Source of the DNA: Pseudooceanicola antarcticus
Lineage (GTDB): Bacteria; Pseudomonadota; Alphaproteobacteria; Rhodobacterales; Rhodobacteraceae
DNA length: 64,000 nt
NCBI RefSeq assembly: GCF_900215355.1
Contig: NZ_OBEA01000002.1
Coordinates: 186,001-250,000, forward strand
Direction of reading: 5' to 3'
Shown here: piece by piece, positions 26,681 to 35,464 of the stretch
How positions within the stretch are numbered: position 1 is the stretch's first letter
How the letters are laid out: each line of letters starts with the position of its first letter
The notes under the pieces: generated by a model
What the model was told of the DNA's origin: nothing
Databases searched by the model: none
What the model saw: the letters and a program-made list of their open reading frames with translations, nothing else
Made by a program: the position numbers and the translations under genes

Positions 26681-27907
26681 TCAGCTGCGCTTGTCTCCGG
26701 CGCGGCCGGAGTCGCCCATTTGTAGACCACGCAGCAGAAATCCAGGCAGCCGCCGCAGGGTCGCGCGGGCCATGTCGCCGTATTCGATCTCTCCGGCCAG
26801 GAGCCGCATGTAGAGGTGGCGCAGCCGCCCCGAGCCCCGGAAGGCCGCGATGAAGGCGGGCCGGAACAGGCGCGAGAAGAGCAGCACGCGGATCGCCCGC
26901 GCCTGGCGCATGGCGCGATGCACGGGGCGCAGTGCCTTGCGGTAGCGCCGCAGGGCAGAGGCCGGGGCCCCCTCTGCCAGCGCCTCGGCGGCGGCAAGTG
27001 CTGCCAGCTGGCCGCTTTTCATCGCATAGGCGATGCCCTCGCCGGTGATCGGATCGACCAGCCCCGCCGCATCGCCCGCAAGCAGCACCGCCCGGCGTCC
27101 GGGCGTCTTGCGGACCTCGCCGAAGGGCAGATGGTGGCCCTTGCAGGGCAAGGCCGGGTCGCGTCCGAGCCGGTAGAGATAGGCGGCCATGGAGGCCTTC
27201 ATGTCGGCGTTGCGCGACAGGACCCCGCCGATGCCGATGGTCGAGCTCTCGCGCTTGGGAAAGTGCCAGCCATAGCCCCAGTCGGCGGCGCCGAAGTCGA
27301 TGCGCAGGGGGGCGGCGGCATTGTCGGGGCCGGGCGTGGCCTCGACCTCGAGCCCGAAGCCGATCTGCGCCCGGTCATAGCTTCGCCCGAAGAGCGCCTT
27401 GGCCACCTGGGAGTTCACGCCATCCGCGCCGATCAGCACGCGGGCGCTCAGGCGGCGTCCGTCGGCCAGCACCAGAGCCGGGGTGGCGGTGTCGATCTGC
27501 GAGACCCGGCAGCCGCTGAAATCCCGCGCCCCGGCAGCCAGGGCGCGCCGCTGCATCTCGGCGTCCAGGTCGACGCGCATGGTCAGATGCATCGGCGGGA
27601 TCTGCGGCAGCAGGCCAAGGGGCTGGCCATCGGCGTGAAACTCCACCGCCGTCTTGGTCTCGATCAGCCGGGCGGGGATCTCTTCGCCGAAAATCTCGGT
27701 GAAATAGAGGTAGCTGCGCCCGGTGAAGCCACCACCGCAAAGCTTGTCGCGCGGGAAACGCGCCTTGTCTACGAGCGCCACGCGCAGCCCCCGGCTGGCC
27801 GCCACATGGGCCGCCGCCGCGCCCGCAGGCCCCGCCCCCAGCACGATGATGTCGAATTGCGTCTCGCCGGAAGGCACTGACGTGGCTGGGGAAATTGGAT
27901 CTTGCAA
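26681..27907 (-). CDS. Geranylgeranyl-reductase-family FAD-dependent oxidoreductase
   Basis: 408 residues. The FAD dinucleotide motif VLGAGPAGAAAA is at 22-33, with the following LVDKARFPRDKLCGGG segment typical of the geranylgeranyl reductase / digeranylgeranylglycerophospholipid reductase family, and GDAAGLVDPITGEGI in the C-terminal half. Such enzymes reduce isoprenoid chains or related unsaturated substrates; the actual substrate here is unknown. The start appears to be TTG at 27907, three bases after the stop of the lipoprotein-hydrolase gene, with GAGAG upstream; an internal GTG is an alternative. Confidence 0.82.
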   Translation of the reverse strand: MQDPISPATSVPSGETQFDIIVLGAGPAGAAAAHVAASRGLRVALVDKARFPRDKLCGGGFTGRSYLYFTEIFGEEIPARLIETKTAVEFHADGQPLGLLPQIPPMHLTMRVDLDAEMQRRALAAGARDFSGCRVSQIDTATPALVLADGRRLSARVLIGADGVNSQVAKALFGRSYDRAQIGFGLEVEATPGPDNAAAPLRIDFGAADWGYGWHFPKRESSTIGIGGVLSRNADMKASMAAYLYRLGRDPALPCKGHHLPFGEVRKTPGRRAVLLAGDAAGLVDPITGEGIAYAMKSGQLAALAAAEALAEGAPASALRRYRKALRPVHRAMRQARAIRVLLFSRLFRPAFIAAFRGSGRLRHLYMRLLAGEIEYGDMARATLRRLPGFLLRGLQMGDSGRAGDKRS

Positions 27908-27910
27908 GGG

Positions 27911-28858
27911 TCAGCTCTCGGAAAAGAAGAAATGATGAATATCGTCAAAAAGCCGACCCGAGGTTTCAAATAGCAGGTGGCCTTGGCCTTGATAGAATGT
28001 AATCCGGTCCGCCGGAAGGCGTCGTGCCAGCCTGCGCGCGCCATTGGGGGTGAATACCGTGTCCTCTGCCCCGTGAAAGAGCGCAATTCGGGCATCCGCC
28101 AAGGCGCCGGGGCGCGAGAGGGTCCAGAACATCAGGCTGGAGGTATGCGCCATGGTGCGCCTCAGGGAGGGCGTGGACATGTTCTGTCGCTGCGCCTCGG
28201 CGCGGCTGGCGCTGTCGCGGGCGCGCTCGGGATCGCTGAGGGCGGCCTCTCCGTAGAGCAGCGTGCGGTAATTCTCGGTCCAGGCGTCCTGCGGTCTGAG
28301 AGAGCCGCTGCGCAGCATGGCCTTGGCGACCTCGACGCCGGAGCGAAGCGAGGAAAGCGCCGCGTCCGGGGCTGGGCCTGCGGTGGAGATCAGCGCCAGC
28401 GCCACCTCGGGGGCATCGAGACGCGAGACGGTCTCGATGGCGATGGGGCCGCCGGTGGAATAGCCGATGAGGTAGACCTCGGAGGCGCCGAGGTCGTTGA
28501 CGTAGTCGGCGATGACCTGGGCCGAGCCCTCGATATCGACCCGGTGATCCAGCGCCAGCCCATCCATGCCGGGGAAGCGATAGGCGACGACCGTGCTGTC
28601 GTCTTCCTGCCAGCCCAGCACCGGGGCAAAGATGCCGACCGAGGCAAAGGCACCGGGCACCGTGACGATGACCTTGCCGACGCCGGGGCGCGCATTGCCG
28701 TCCTGCAACAGGGGGAATTCGCCCGCCCTGTCTGGGCCGGGCAGGAAAGAGCACCCCGCCAGCCCCAGCCAGAGCAGCGCGGCCAATCCTCTCAGCGAGA
28801 GGTTAAAGTACCGTGACCGGCGTTCCGATGGGGACCTGTTCATAAAGCGCGATGACAT
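27911..28858 (-). CDS. Alpha/beta-hydrolase lipoprotein
   Basis: About 315 residues. A basic N-terminus and hydrophobic stretch end in the lipobox LAGC (Cys36), so the protein is probably a lipoprotein. The catalytic domain has the nucleophile elbow GYSTGGP (Ser134), an acid in the FHGAEDTVF region and a late histidine in GQGHLLFE, completing an alpha/beta-hydrolase triad. Substrate unknown. The start is uncertain (28858 or 28843) and either way overlaps the 3' end of the L,D-transpeptidase gene by tens of bases. Confidence 0.82.
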   Translation of the reverse strand: MSSRFMNRSPSERRSRYFNLSLRGLAALLWLGLAGCSFLPGPDRAGEFPLLQDGNARPGVGKVIVTVPGAFASVGIFAPVLGWQEDDSTVVAYRFPGMDGLALDHRVDIEGSAQVIADYVNDLGASEVYLIGYSTGGPIAIETVSRLDAPEVALALISTAGPAPDAALSSLRSGVEVAKAMLRSGSLRPQDAWTENYRTLLYGEAALSDPERARDSASRAEAQRQNMSTPSLRRTMAHTSSLMFWTLSRPGALADARIALFHGAEDTVFTPNGARRLARRLPADRITFYQGQGHLLFETSGRLFDDIHHFFFSES

Positions 28859-29378
28859 TCTCGTTCAGCATGCGGAAACAGCCCGAAGAGGCATTGCGGC
28901 CGATCGAGCGCGGCTCGGTCGTGCCGTGGATGCGGATCGCCGTATCCCGACCGTCCTGGTAAAGGTAAAGCGCGCGGGCGCCCAGAGGGTTGCGCGGTCC
29001 ACCGGGCATGCGGTCCGAGTTCCCGGCGTATTTCCCGTAGATATTCGGATCGCGGGCGATCATGTCGGGGGTCGGCCGCCAGGAGGGCCATTCGACCTTG
29101 CGCCCGATGACGGCCTTGCCGGTGAAGCCAAGCCCAGGCCGCGCCACGGCGATCCCGTAGCGCATCGCCTCGCCCGGTGCGGTGACGTGGTACAGGAAAT
29201 AGGCGCGCGGCAGGATCACGATGGAGCCCGCCGCATGGGCCTTCGAGATGCCGACCCGGCGCGGCGCGAGGATCGGCGCGGCCTCGACGGCGGCGGCGGG
29301 GCGGGTGGCGGCAAGCAGGGCCGGGGCGGCAAGCCCGCTGGCAAGGGCCGTGGTCAGGAATTGGCGGCGATGGAACAT
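28803..29378 (-). CDS. L,D-transpeptidase (YkuD domain)
   Basis: 191 residues. The N-terminus MFHRRQFLTTALASG resembles a Tat signal peptide (RRxFL) and is followed by an alanine-rich cleavage region. The YkuD domain carries the active-site block HGTTEP (His151) and SIGRNASSGCFRM with the nucleophile Cys167. Such enzymes form 3-3 peptidoglycan cross-links or attach proteins to peptidoglycan in the periplasm. First gene of a minus-strand trio with a lipoprotein hydrolase and a flavoprotein. Confidence 0.92.
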   Translation of the reverse strand: MFHRRQFLTTALASGLAAPALLAATRPAAAVEAAPILAPRRVGISKAHAAGSIVILPRAYFLYHVTAPGEAMRYGIAVARPGLGFTGKAVIGRKVEWPSWRPTPDMIARDPNIYGKYAGNSDRMPGGPRNPLGARALYLYQDGRDTAIRIHGTTEPRSIGRNASSGCFRMLNENVIALYEQVPIGTPVTVL

Positions 29379-29675
29379 GGGGGCACCTGTAGAATCACTC
29401 GGAAAGCATTGGCTTGTTGTTGGTAAATAAAGCTCTTGCATCGGGATCACGTTCCCGCGGAAGGCCAATTCGCCTGCGAATTGTTGCCTTCCCGCAACGC
29501 TGCCCATTCCGCCTTTTCCAGTGTTTTCGCTTTATTTTGAACAATTTGGTCGTAGAAAGGGAAAATCAACCTATCCCGGTTTTAACGCCCCCCGGCGAAT
29601 GCGTTAGAACACCCTCGGATGCCGGGGCCCCGGTCCAACCAGGGGCCGAAAGACCATGCGAAGTGCGGAGCCAGA
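29379..29675. other. AT-rich divergent intergenic region before the rhamnose operon
   Basis: 297 bases between the divergent L,D-transpeptidase and rfbC genes. The part from 29500 to 29580 is distinctly AT-rich compared with its surroundings and includes TTGAAC at about 29537, so promoters for the rhamnose operon probably lie here. No gene or clear hairpin is seen. Confidence 0.5.
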
Positions 29676-30239
29676 ATGGACGTCACGCCGACCAAATTGC
29701 CTGAGGTGCTGATCCTCGCCCCACGCCGGTTCGGCGATGCCCGTGGCTTCTTCAGCGAGACCTGGAATGCCGCGCGGATGGCCGAAGCCGGGCTGGACCT
29801 GGATTTCGTGCAGGACAATCACTCCTTCTCGGTCGAGACGGGAACCCTGCGCGGGCTGCATTACCAGGCGCCGCCGCGGGCCCAGGGCAAGCTGGTACGC
29901 TGCGGGCGCGGGGCGCTTTGGGACGTGGCGGTGGACTTCCGTCGCAACTCGCCGCGTTTCGGCCAGTGGGTCGGCGTCGACCTCAGTTTCGAGAATGGTT
30001 GCCAGTTGTGGATTCCGCCAGGCTTCCTGCATGGCTTCGTCACCCGCGTGCCAGAGACCGAGATCTGCTACAAGTGCACGGACCTCTACGACGCCGGGAC
30101 AGAGGGCGCCGTGGCCTGGGATGACCCGGATCTTGCCATCGACTGGGGCGTCAGCGCGCCGGTCCTGTCGGACAAGGATCGCGCCGCGCCCCGGCTGGCG
30201 CAGGTCGAAAGCCCGTTTCTGGAAGAGGTGAGCGCATGA
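29676..30239 (+). CDS. rfbC: dTDP-4-dehydrorhamnose 3,5-epimerase
   Basis: 187 residues, cupin-type RmlC fold. Catalytic residues are visible: His62 in RGLHYQ, the aspartate in WDVAVD and Tyr132 in EICYKC. It epimerises dTDP-4-keto-6-deoxyglucose at C3 and C5, the third step of dTDP-L-rhamnose synthesis. GGAG six bases before the ATG fixes the start at 29676. First gene of rfbCBDA; its stop overlaps the rfbB start (ATGA). Confidence 0.95.
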   Translation: MDVTPTKLPEVLILAPRRFGDARGFFSETWNAARMAEAGLDLDFVQDNHSFSVETGTLRGLHYQAPPRAQGKLVRCGRGALWDVAVDFRRNSPRFGQWVGVDLSFENGCQLWIPPGFLHGFVTRVPETEICYKCTDLYDAGTEGAVAWDDPDLAIDWGVSAPVLSDKDRAAPRLAQVESPFLEEVSA

Positions 30240-31273
30240 AGCTGCTGGTAACCGGCGGTGCCGGGTTCATCGGGTCCGCCGTGGTGCGCCATGCCATCGC
30301 CGCGGGCCACGAGGTCATCAACCTCGATGCGCTGACCTATGCCGCCTGTCTCGAGAACCTCGCATCGGTCGAGGCGAGCCCGCTCTACCGCTTCGAGAAG
30401 GCCGATATCCGCGACCGCGACGCCCTGGCCCGGATCTTCGAGACGCATCGCCCGACCGCGGTGATGCACCTGGCCGCGGAAAGCCATGTGGATCGCTCGA
30501 TCGACGCGCCGGATGCCTTCATCGACACCAATGTCACCGGCACCGCCCACCTCCTGCAGGAGGCCCGCGCCTACTGGGAGCGGCAGGGCCGCCCGGAGGG
30601 GTTCCGCTTCCACCATGTCTCGACCGACGAGGTCTTTGGCTCCCTCGGGGCAGAAGGGCTTTTCACCGAAGAGACCCCCTATGCGCCGAACTCGCCCTAT
30701 TCGGCCTCGAAGGCGGCTTCGGATCACCTGGTGCGCGCCTGGCACGCGACCTATGGGCTGCCGGTGGTGCTTTCCAATTGTTCCAACAATTACGGGCCCT
30801 TCCACTTCCCCGAGAAGCTGATCCCCGTGGTCATCCTGAACGCCCTGGCGGGACGTCCGATCCCGGTCTACGGCGATGGCGGCAACGTGCGGGACTGGCT
30901 CTTCGTCGAGGATCACGCCGAGGCGCTGCTGACCATCATCGGCCAGGGCGAGGTCGGGCGCAGCTACAACGTCGGCGGCAATGCCGAGGCGAAGAACATC
31001 GACCTGGTGCGCATGATCTGCCGCATCCTGGACCGGCTCCTTCCCGGTGCCGCCCCGCATGAAGATCTGATCACCTTCGTCACCGACCGTCCCGGCCACG
31101 ACCGCCGCTATGCCATCGACGCCAGTCGCCTGCGCGACGAGCTGGGCTGGCAGCCCCGCGTCACGCTGGAAGAGGGGCTGGAACAGACCGTGGCCTGGTA
31201 CCTGGAGAACCGGCCCTGGTGGCAGGCCCTGCAGGACCGCGCGGGCGTTGGCGACAGGCTGGGCCTGGGATGA
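30236..31273 (+). CDS. rfbB: dTDP-glucose 4,6-dehydratase
   Basis: 345 residues, extended SDR. Rossmann motif GGAGFIGS at 7-14, [18 protein letters not shown] with the catalytic Asp-Glu pair, and [10 protein letters not shown] with Tyr-Lys. It converts dTDP-glucose to dTDP-4-keto-6-deoxyglucose, the second step of the dTDP-L-rhamnose pathway. Overlaps rfbC by four bases; rfbD follows after 31 bases. Confidence 0.97.
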   Translation: MKLLVTGGAGFIGSAVVRHAIAAGHEVINLDALTYAACLENLASVEASPLYRFEKADIRDRDALARIFETHRPTAVMHLAAESHVDRSIDAPDAFIDTNVTGTAHLLQEARAYWERQGRPEGFRFHHVSTDEVFGSLGAEGLFTEETPYAPNSPYSASKAASDHLVRAWHATYGLPVVLSNCSNNYGPFHFPEKLIPVVILNALAGRPIPVYGDGGNVRDWLFVEDHAEALLTIIGQGEVGRSYNVGGNAEAKNIDLVRMICRILDRLLPGAAPHEDLITFVTDRPGHDRRYAIDASRLRDELGWQPRVTLEEGLEQTVAWYLENRPWWQALQDRAGVGDRLGLG

Positions 31274-31304
31274 GGTTTCGGCTGATACACCAAGGGGTTG
31301 GCGC

Positions 31305-32174
31305 ATGAGCGAGGCGCAGGACCAGCGGCCGGTTCTGGTCTTCGGACGCTCCGGCCAATTGGCGACGGAGCTGGCCCGGCGGGCCCGTGTCACCTGCATG
31401 GGCCACGAGGCCGCGGACCTGGTGCAGCCGGGCGCGGCGGCCAGGGCCATTGCCTCGGTCCGGCCCTCGATGGTGATCAATGCCGCCGCCTATACCGCCG
31501 TCGACCGGGCCGAGAGCGAGGCCGCGCTGGCGCAGCGGATCAACGCCGCCGCGCCGGGGGAGATGGCCGAGGCCTGTGCCGAAGCGGCGATCCCCTTCCT
31601 GCATGTCTCGAGCGACTACGTGCTGGATGGCAGTGGCGAGAGCCCCAGGGAGGAAAGCGCGCGCCCCGCGCCGCTGAACGCCTATGGCGCCACCAAGCTG
31701 GCGGGCGAAGAGGCGATCCGCGCCGCCGGAGGCCACTGGGCGGTGCTGCGCTGCTCCTGGGTGTTCTCGGCCCATGGGACGAATTTCGTCAAGACCATGC
31801 TGCGCCTGTCGGAAAGCCGCGATGCCCTGACCATCGTCGCCGACCAGGTGGGCGGGCCGACACCCGCGGCCGATATCGCTGCGGCGCTGCTCGAGATGGG
31901 GCGCCAGATGGCAGCGGGCAAGCGGGGTGGGCTTTACCACTACGCGGGCGCGCCGGACGTCTCCTGGGCCGATTTCGCCCGCGAGATATTCGCGCAGGCC
32001 GGCCGCGAGGTCTCGGTCACCGACATTCCGACCGAGGCCTATCCGACCCCGGCGGTCAGGCCGCTGAATTCGCGGCTGGATTGCCGGCGGCTGGAGGTCG
32101 ACTTCGGCATTGCCCGCCGCGATTGGCGCCTCGGGCTGCGGCAGGTACTGGAAGAGTTGGGAGCACTGGCATGA
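31305..32174 (+). CDS. rfbD: dTDP-4-dehydrorhamnose reductase
   Basis: 289 residues, SDR of the RmlD type. VFGRSGQLATELAR is the cofactor loop, AAYTAVDRAE the conserved second segment, and YGATKLAGEEAIR the catalytic Tyr-Lys. It reduces dTDP-4-keto-L-rhamnose to dTDP-L-rhamnose. The start at 31305 aligns with the family; the frame continues open upstream inside rfbB. Its stop overlaps the rfbA start. Confidence 0.95.
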   Translation: MSEAQDQRPVLVFGRSGQLATELARRARVTCMGHEAADLVQPGAAARAIASVRPSMVINAAAYTAVDRAESEAALAQRINAAAPGEMAEACAEAAIPFLHVSSDYVLDGSGESPREESARPAPLNAYGATKLAGEEAIRAAGGHWAVLRCSWVFSAHGTNFVKTMLRLSESRDALTIVADQVGGPTPAADIAAALLEMGRQMAAGKRGGLYHYAGAPDVSWADFAREIFAQAGREVSVTDIPTEAYPTPAVRPLNSRLDCRRLEVDFGIARRDWRLGLRQVLEELGALA

Positions 32175-33040
32175 CACGCAAGGGTATCATCTTGGCGGGG
32201 GGCTCTGGCACGCGGCTCTACCCGATCACCATCGGGGTCTCGAAGCAGCTGTTGCCGGTCTACGACAAGCCGATGATCTACTACCCGCTGACGGTGCTGA
32301 TGCTGGCCGGTATCCGCGAGATCGCGGTGATCACCACGCCGGATGATCAAGAACAATTCCAACGCCTTATGGGGGATGGCAGCCAGTGGGGGCTCAGCAT
32401 CACCTGGCTGAAACAACCCCGTCCCGAAGGGCTGGCCCAGGCCTATCTGCTGGCCGAGGAGTTCCTGGCGGGTGCGCCTTCGGCCATGGTGCTGGGGGAC
32501 AATCTCTTTTTCGGCCATGGCCTGCCTGAGCTTCTGGCCAAGGCCGGTGCCCGCGAGGTCGGCGGTACGGTCTTCGGCTACCGCGTCGCCGATCCCGAGC
32601 GCTATGGCGTGGTCGATTTCGCCCCCGATGGCGAGGTCCGCGCGATCATCGAAAAGCCCGAGGTCGCGCCCTCGCGCTATGCGGTGACCGGGCTTTATTT
32701 CCTTGATGGGACGGCGCCCGAGCGGGCCAGGGCGGTGCAGCCCTCGGCCCGTGGCGAGCTCGAGATCGTCTCGGTGCTGGAAAGCTACCTGGCCGATGGC
32801 GGCCTGGGGGTGGAGCAGATGGGGCGCGGCTATGCCTGGCTCGACACCGGCACCCTTGGCTCGCTTCTGGATGCGGGGAACTTCGTGCGCACCCTGTCGG
32901 AGCGGCAGGGCCAGCAGATCGGTTCGCCGGACGAGGTCGCGCATATGCTTGGCTGGATCGACGATGCGGCCCTGGAAGCGCGCGCCAAGCTCTTCGGCAA
33001 GAACGCCTATGGTGCCTACCTGCGCAGCCTGCTGGGCTAG
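32171..33040 (+). CDS. rfbA: Glucose-1-phosphate thymidylyltransferase
   Basis: 289 residues. The nucleotide-binding signature GIILAGGSGTRLYPIT is at the N-terminus, with KQLLPVYDKPMIYYP, VLGDNLFFGHG and IIEKPEVAPS. It makes dTDP-glucose from dTTP and glucose-1-phosphate, the first and committed, feedback-regulated step to dTDP-L-rhamnose. ATG overlaps the rfbD stop. Order C-B-D-A in one operon gives the complete pathway. Confidence 0.97.
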   Translation: MTRKGIILAGGSGTRLYPITIGVSKQLLPVYDKPMIYYPLTVLMLAGIREIAVITTPDDQEQFQRLMGDGSQWGLSITWLKQPRPEGLAQAYLLAEEFLAGAPSAMVLGDNLFFGHGLPELLAKAGAREVGGTVFGYRVADPERYGVVDFAPDGEVRAIIEKPEVAPSRYAVTGLYFLDGTAPERARAVQPSARGELEIVSVLESYLADGGLGVEQMGRGYAWLDTGTLGSLLDAGNFVRTLSERQGQQIGSPDEVAHMLGWIDDAALEARAKLFGKNAYGAYLRSLLG

Positions 33041-33126
33041 CGCACGGTGGGGTCAAGCCACGTTTACGGCTCGCCGCCTAGCGTCTGGGCAGGGCACGAA
33101 AGCCCCCAGATTGCCAGGAGCCCCAG

Positions 33127-34284
33127 ATGCCGGACCGTTCTGCCAGCCTGTCGCTGCCCTTCCTGCAGCCCAGCCAGGCGCAAAAACATGTGACCCACAA
33201 CGAGGCGCTGATCCTTCTGGATGCGCTGACCCAGCTGGCCGTCGCCGACCGCGACCTGACCACGCCGCCCAGTGATCCCGGCGAGGGGGATCGCTACATC
33301 GTGGCCAGTGGCGCCACCGGCGCCTGGGCCGGAGAGGACGGCAATGTTGCTGTGCATGACGGCACGGCCTGGCTCTTTTGCACCCCGCAGACGGGATGGC
33401 GCGCCTGGGTCGAGGATGAAGAGCGGCTGGTGACATGGCGCGGCGGCGCCTGGCGGGACGACAGCGGCCTGCCGCTCGGGGCCACCACCCTTGGGGTGAA
33501 TGCTTCGGCCGATGCGGTGAACCGGTTGGCGGTCTCGGCCCAGGCGGTGCTTTTGACCCATGCAGGCAGCGATCACCAGGTGAAGGTGAACAAGGCCGGC
33601 AGCGGCGATACGGCGAGCCTGCTCTACCAGTCGAACTGGAGTGGCCGCGCTGAAATGGGCCTGGCCGGAGACGATGATTTCTCGATCAAGGTCAGCGCCG
33701 ATGGCAGCGCCTGGGTCACCGCGCTGCGCTTCGACGGAACGGACGGCAGCGCCTCCGGCGATGCGGTGCAAAGTGATGCGGGTGATGATACCATCGGCCG
33801 GCTGATGACGGTCGGGGCCTTCGGTCTGGGGGGCGGCGCCGTGGCCGCGCCCTCGGACGATGCGGACAATTGCACCCTTGGCGGGCTCTGGGACTTCACG
33901 GCCTCGGGGGCCAATTGCCCCCTGGCGGATCCCTCGGGCGGCACGCTTCTGGCTCTGCCCGGCGGCAGCGGCACGCGCCAGGTCTTCGCCAATGAAGAGG
34001 GGACGCGGCTCTGGCTGCGCAGCCATGACGGCGCGAGCTGGAGCAACTGGTCAGAGCTTTTCACCCAGGCCAGCGTCGTGGGCACCGTCTCGGAAACTGC
34101 GGGGGTGCCCAGCGGGGCGGTGATCGAGAGCGGCGCCAACGGCAATGGCGAATACATTCGTTGGGCCGATGGCACGCAGATCTGCACCAATGGCGGGGCG
34201 GCGATCAGCACGGACCCCGCGGCATTCACGGGCACTGCGGTGTCGATCGACGGCGGCAAGCTGAAGATCGGCCGCTGGTTCTGA
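33127..34284 (+). CDS. DUF2793 phage-tail-like protein
   Basis: 385 residues. The N-terminal 120 residues match DUF2793: LPFLQPSQAQKHVTHNEALILLD, GEGDRYIV and a tryptophan-rich WRAWVEDEERLVTWRGGAW. The rest is glycine- and serine-rich with repeated aspartates and no cysteine cluster, like a beta-structured tail-fibre or adhesin stalk (SWSNWSELFTQAS is a phage-tail-type segment). DUF2793 is known from prophages and gene-transfer-agent regions, but no other phage gene is nearby. It sits between rfbA and the capsule exporter, suggesting recruitment to a surface function. Confidence 0.75.
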   Translation: MPDRSASLSLPFLQPSQAQKHVTHNEALILLDALTQLAVADRDLTTPPSDPGEGDRYIVASGATGAWAGEDGNVAVHDGTAWLFCTPQTGWRAWVEDEERLVTWRGGAWRDDSGLPLGATTLGVNASADAVNRLAVSAQAVLLTHAGSDHQVKVNKAGSGDTASLLYQSNWSGRAEMGLAGDDDFSIKVSADGSAWVTALRFDGTDGSASGDAVQSDAGDDTIGRLMTVGAFGLGGGAVAAPSDDADNCTLGGLWDFTASGANCPLADPSGGTLLALPGGSGTRQVFANEEGTRLWLRSHDGASWSNWSELFTQASVVGTVSETAGVPSGAVIESGANGNGEYIRWADGTQICTNGGAAISTDPAAFTGTAVSIDGGKLKIGRWF

Positions 34285-34288
34285 GCCC

Positions 34289-34603
34289 ATGGGACGCATG
34301 GAGCGCGACCCGCTGCTGGACCCCGCCCTGGCGGGCGACCCCAGGCTGGCGCGGCGGGCGCGGGTGCAAGGCGAGTGCCGCAACCGTATCCGCGCCGAGA
34401 TCGACCTGCCCGCACAGGTGAACCTGCAGGGCGCGGCACTGACCGGGCTGTTGAGCTACGAGGAAGCCGAGCTTTTCCGCGCCGGGCAGGAGTGGATCCT
34501 CGACATGCTGCGCAGCGCCCGCGCGCGGGCAGCCGATCCTGGTCGCTGCGGGGAGTGGCCCAGCCCCCCAGAGGGGTTGGCGGCCCTGGCGAAGCGGTTC
34601 TGA
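34289..34603 (+). CDS. Hypothetical protein, 104 residues
   Basis: I do not recognise a family. The protein is arginine-rich and mostly helical (RARVQGECRNRIRAEIDLP, then a LLSYEEAELFRAGQEWILDML segment). It begins four bases after the DUF2793 gene, in the same direction, with the same GC-rich codon bias, so it is probably co-expressed and may be its partner. Its stop codon abuts the kpsM stop on the other strand. Confidence 0.55.
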   Translation: MGRMERDPLLDPALAGDPRLARRARVQGECRNRIRAEIDLPAQVNLQGAALTGLLSYEEAELFRAGQEWILDMLRSARARAADPGRCGEWPSPPEGLAALAKRF

Positions 34604-35416
34604 TCATCGGCGCAGGATCTCCTGGTGGTGGCGGCGCAGGAAGAGCAAACCGAACGCCAGAGTCCCGAGGCCCAGTAGCGCCACATAGGCGGGCGAGGCC
34701 CAGTTGGCATCGTAGCTTGGATAGATCCCGCGTCTGAGAATGGCGATGACATGGACCATCGGGTTCCACCAGAGCCAGTCGCGGAAGGGCTGCGGGACGC
34801 TTTCAAAGAGGAAGAAGATCGTCGAGATGACGAACATCGGTCGCATCAGGATCGACCAGCCGTGCACCCAGACCGGGTAGAGCCCCTGCAGCAGGCAGTT
34901 CAATGTGCCAAATCCCAGGGCCAGGAGGGCGCAGAGGCTGTAGGCCTCGACGATTGCTTGGAAATTCAGGATCGCGCGGGTGCGGTAGAAGATCAGGATG
35001 CCGGCGATCAAAACGTAGCTCACCATCAGCTGTGTCACCAGGTTCAAGGCGAATCGGGCCAGGATCGCATCGCGCCAGCTGACACCCGGAAAGGCCAGCA
35101 ACGGACGGGAGAACTCCAGCGACTGCGCCAGGCGCCCGACCAGGTGGGTGAAGAGCGTGAAGGGCAGCATCCCCGTGGCGTAGAAGAGCGGGAAGGTCAC
35201 GCCCAGGCCGGGGTTCCTCAGCGCCATGGAAAAGACCATGGAAAGCAAGGCGATACCGGCGACAGGCTCGATCACCGCCCATAGGTACCCCCCCGGCGTA
35301 CGGCCCGAACTGGTCGCCATTTCCCGCAACATCAGCGCGAAGACCCGGCGCAACGGTGCTGCCCGGCCCCCGTTGCTGACGCGGAGCGGCGGCGGATAGG
35401 AAATCGTCTCTGACAC
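34604..35416 (-). CDS. Capsule/polysaccharide ABC exporter permease (KpsM-like)
   Basis: About 270 residues, six membrane helices. The N-terminal cytoplasmic segment VFALMLREMATSSGR, then GGYLWAVIEPVAG is the typical start of ABC-2 polysaccharide exporter permeases, and the C-terminal WWNPMVHVIAILRRGIYPSYDA is also a family hallmark. With the KpsT-like ATPase at 36695 it would export a polysaccharide across the inner membrane. The start is probably GTG at 35416 (VSETISYPP); the frame stays open far upstream but runs antisense through the divergent gene. Confidence 0.88.
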   Translation of the reverse strand: MSETISYPPPLRVSNGGRAAPLRRVFALMLREMATSSGRTPGGYLWAVIEPVAGIALLSMVFSMALRNPGLGVTFPLFYATGMLPFTLFTHLVGRLAQSLEFSRPLLAFPGVSWRDAILARFALNLVTQLMVSYVLIAGILIFYRTRAILNFQAIVEAYSLCALLALGFGTLNCLLQGLYPVWVHGWSILMRPMFVISTIFFLFESVPQPFRDWLWWNPMVHVIAILRRGIYPSYDANWASPAYVALLGLGTLAFGLLFLRRHHQEILRR

Positions 35417-35464
35417 CTTGGCTATTAACCCTTTCCTGACGGTTGCCGCTCTAGTCTCGGGGAT

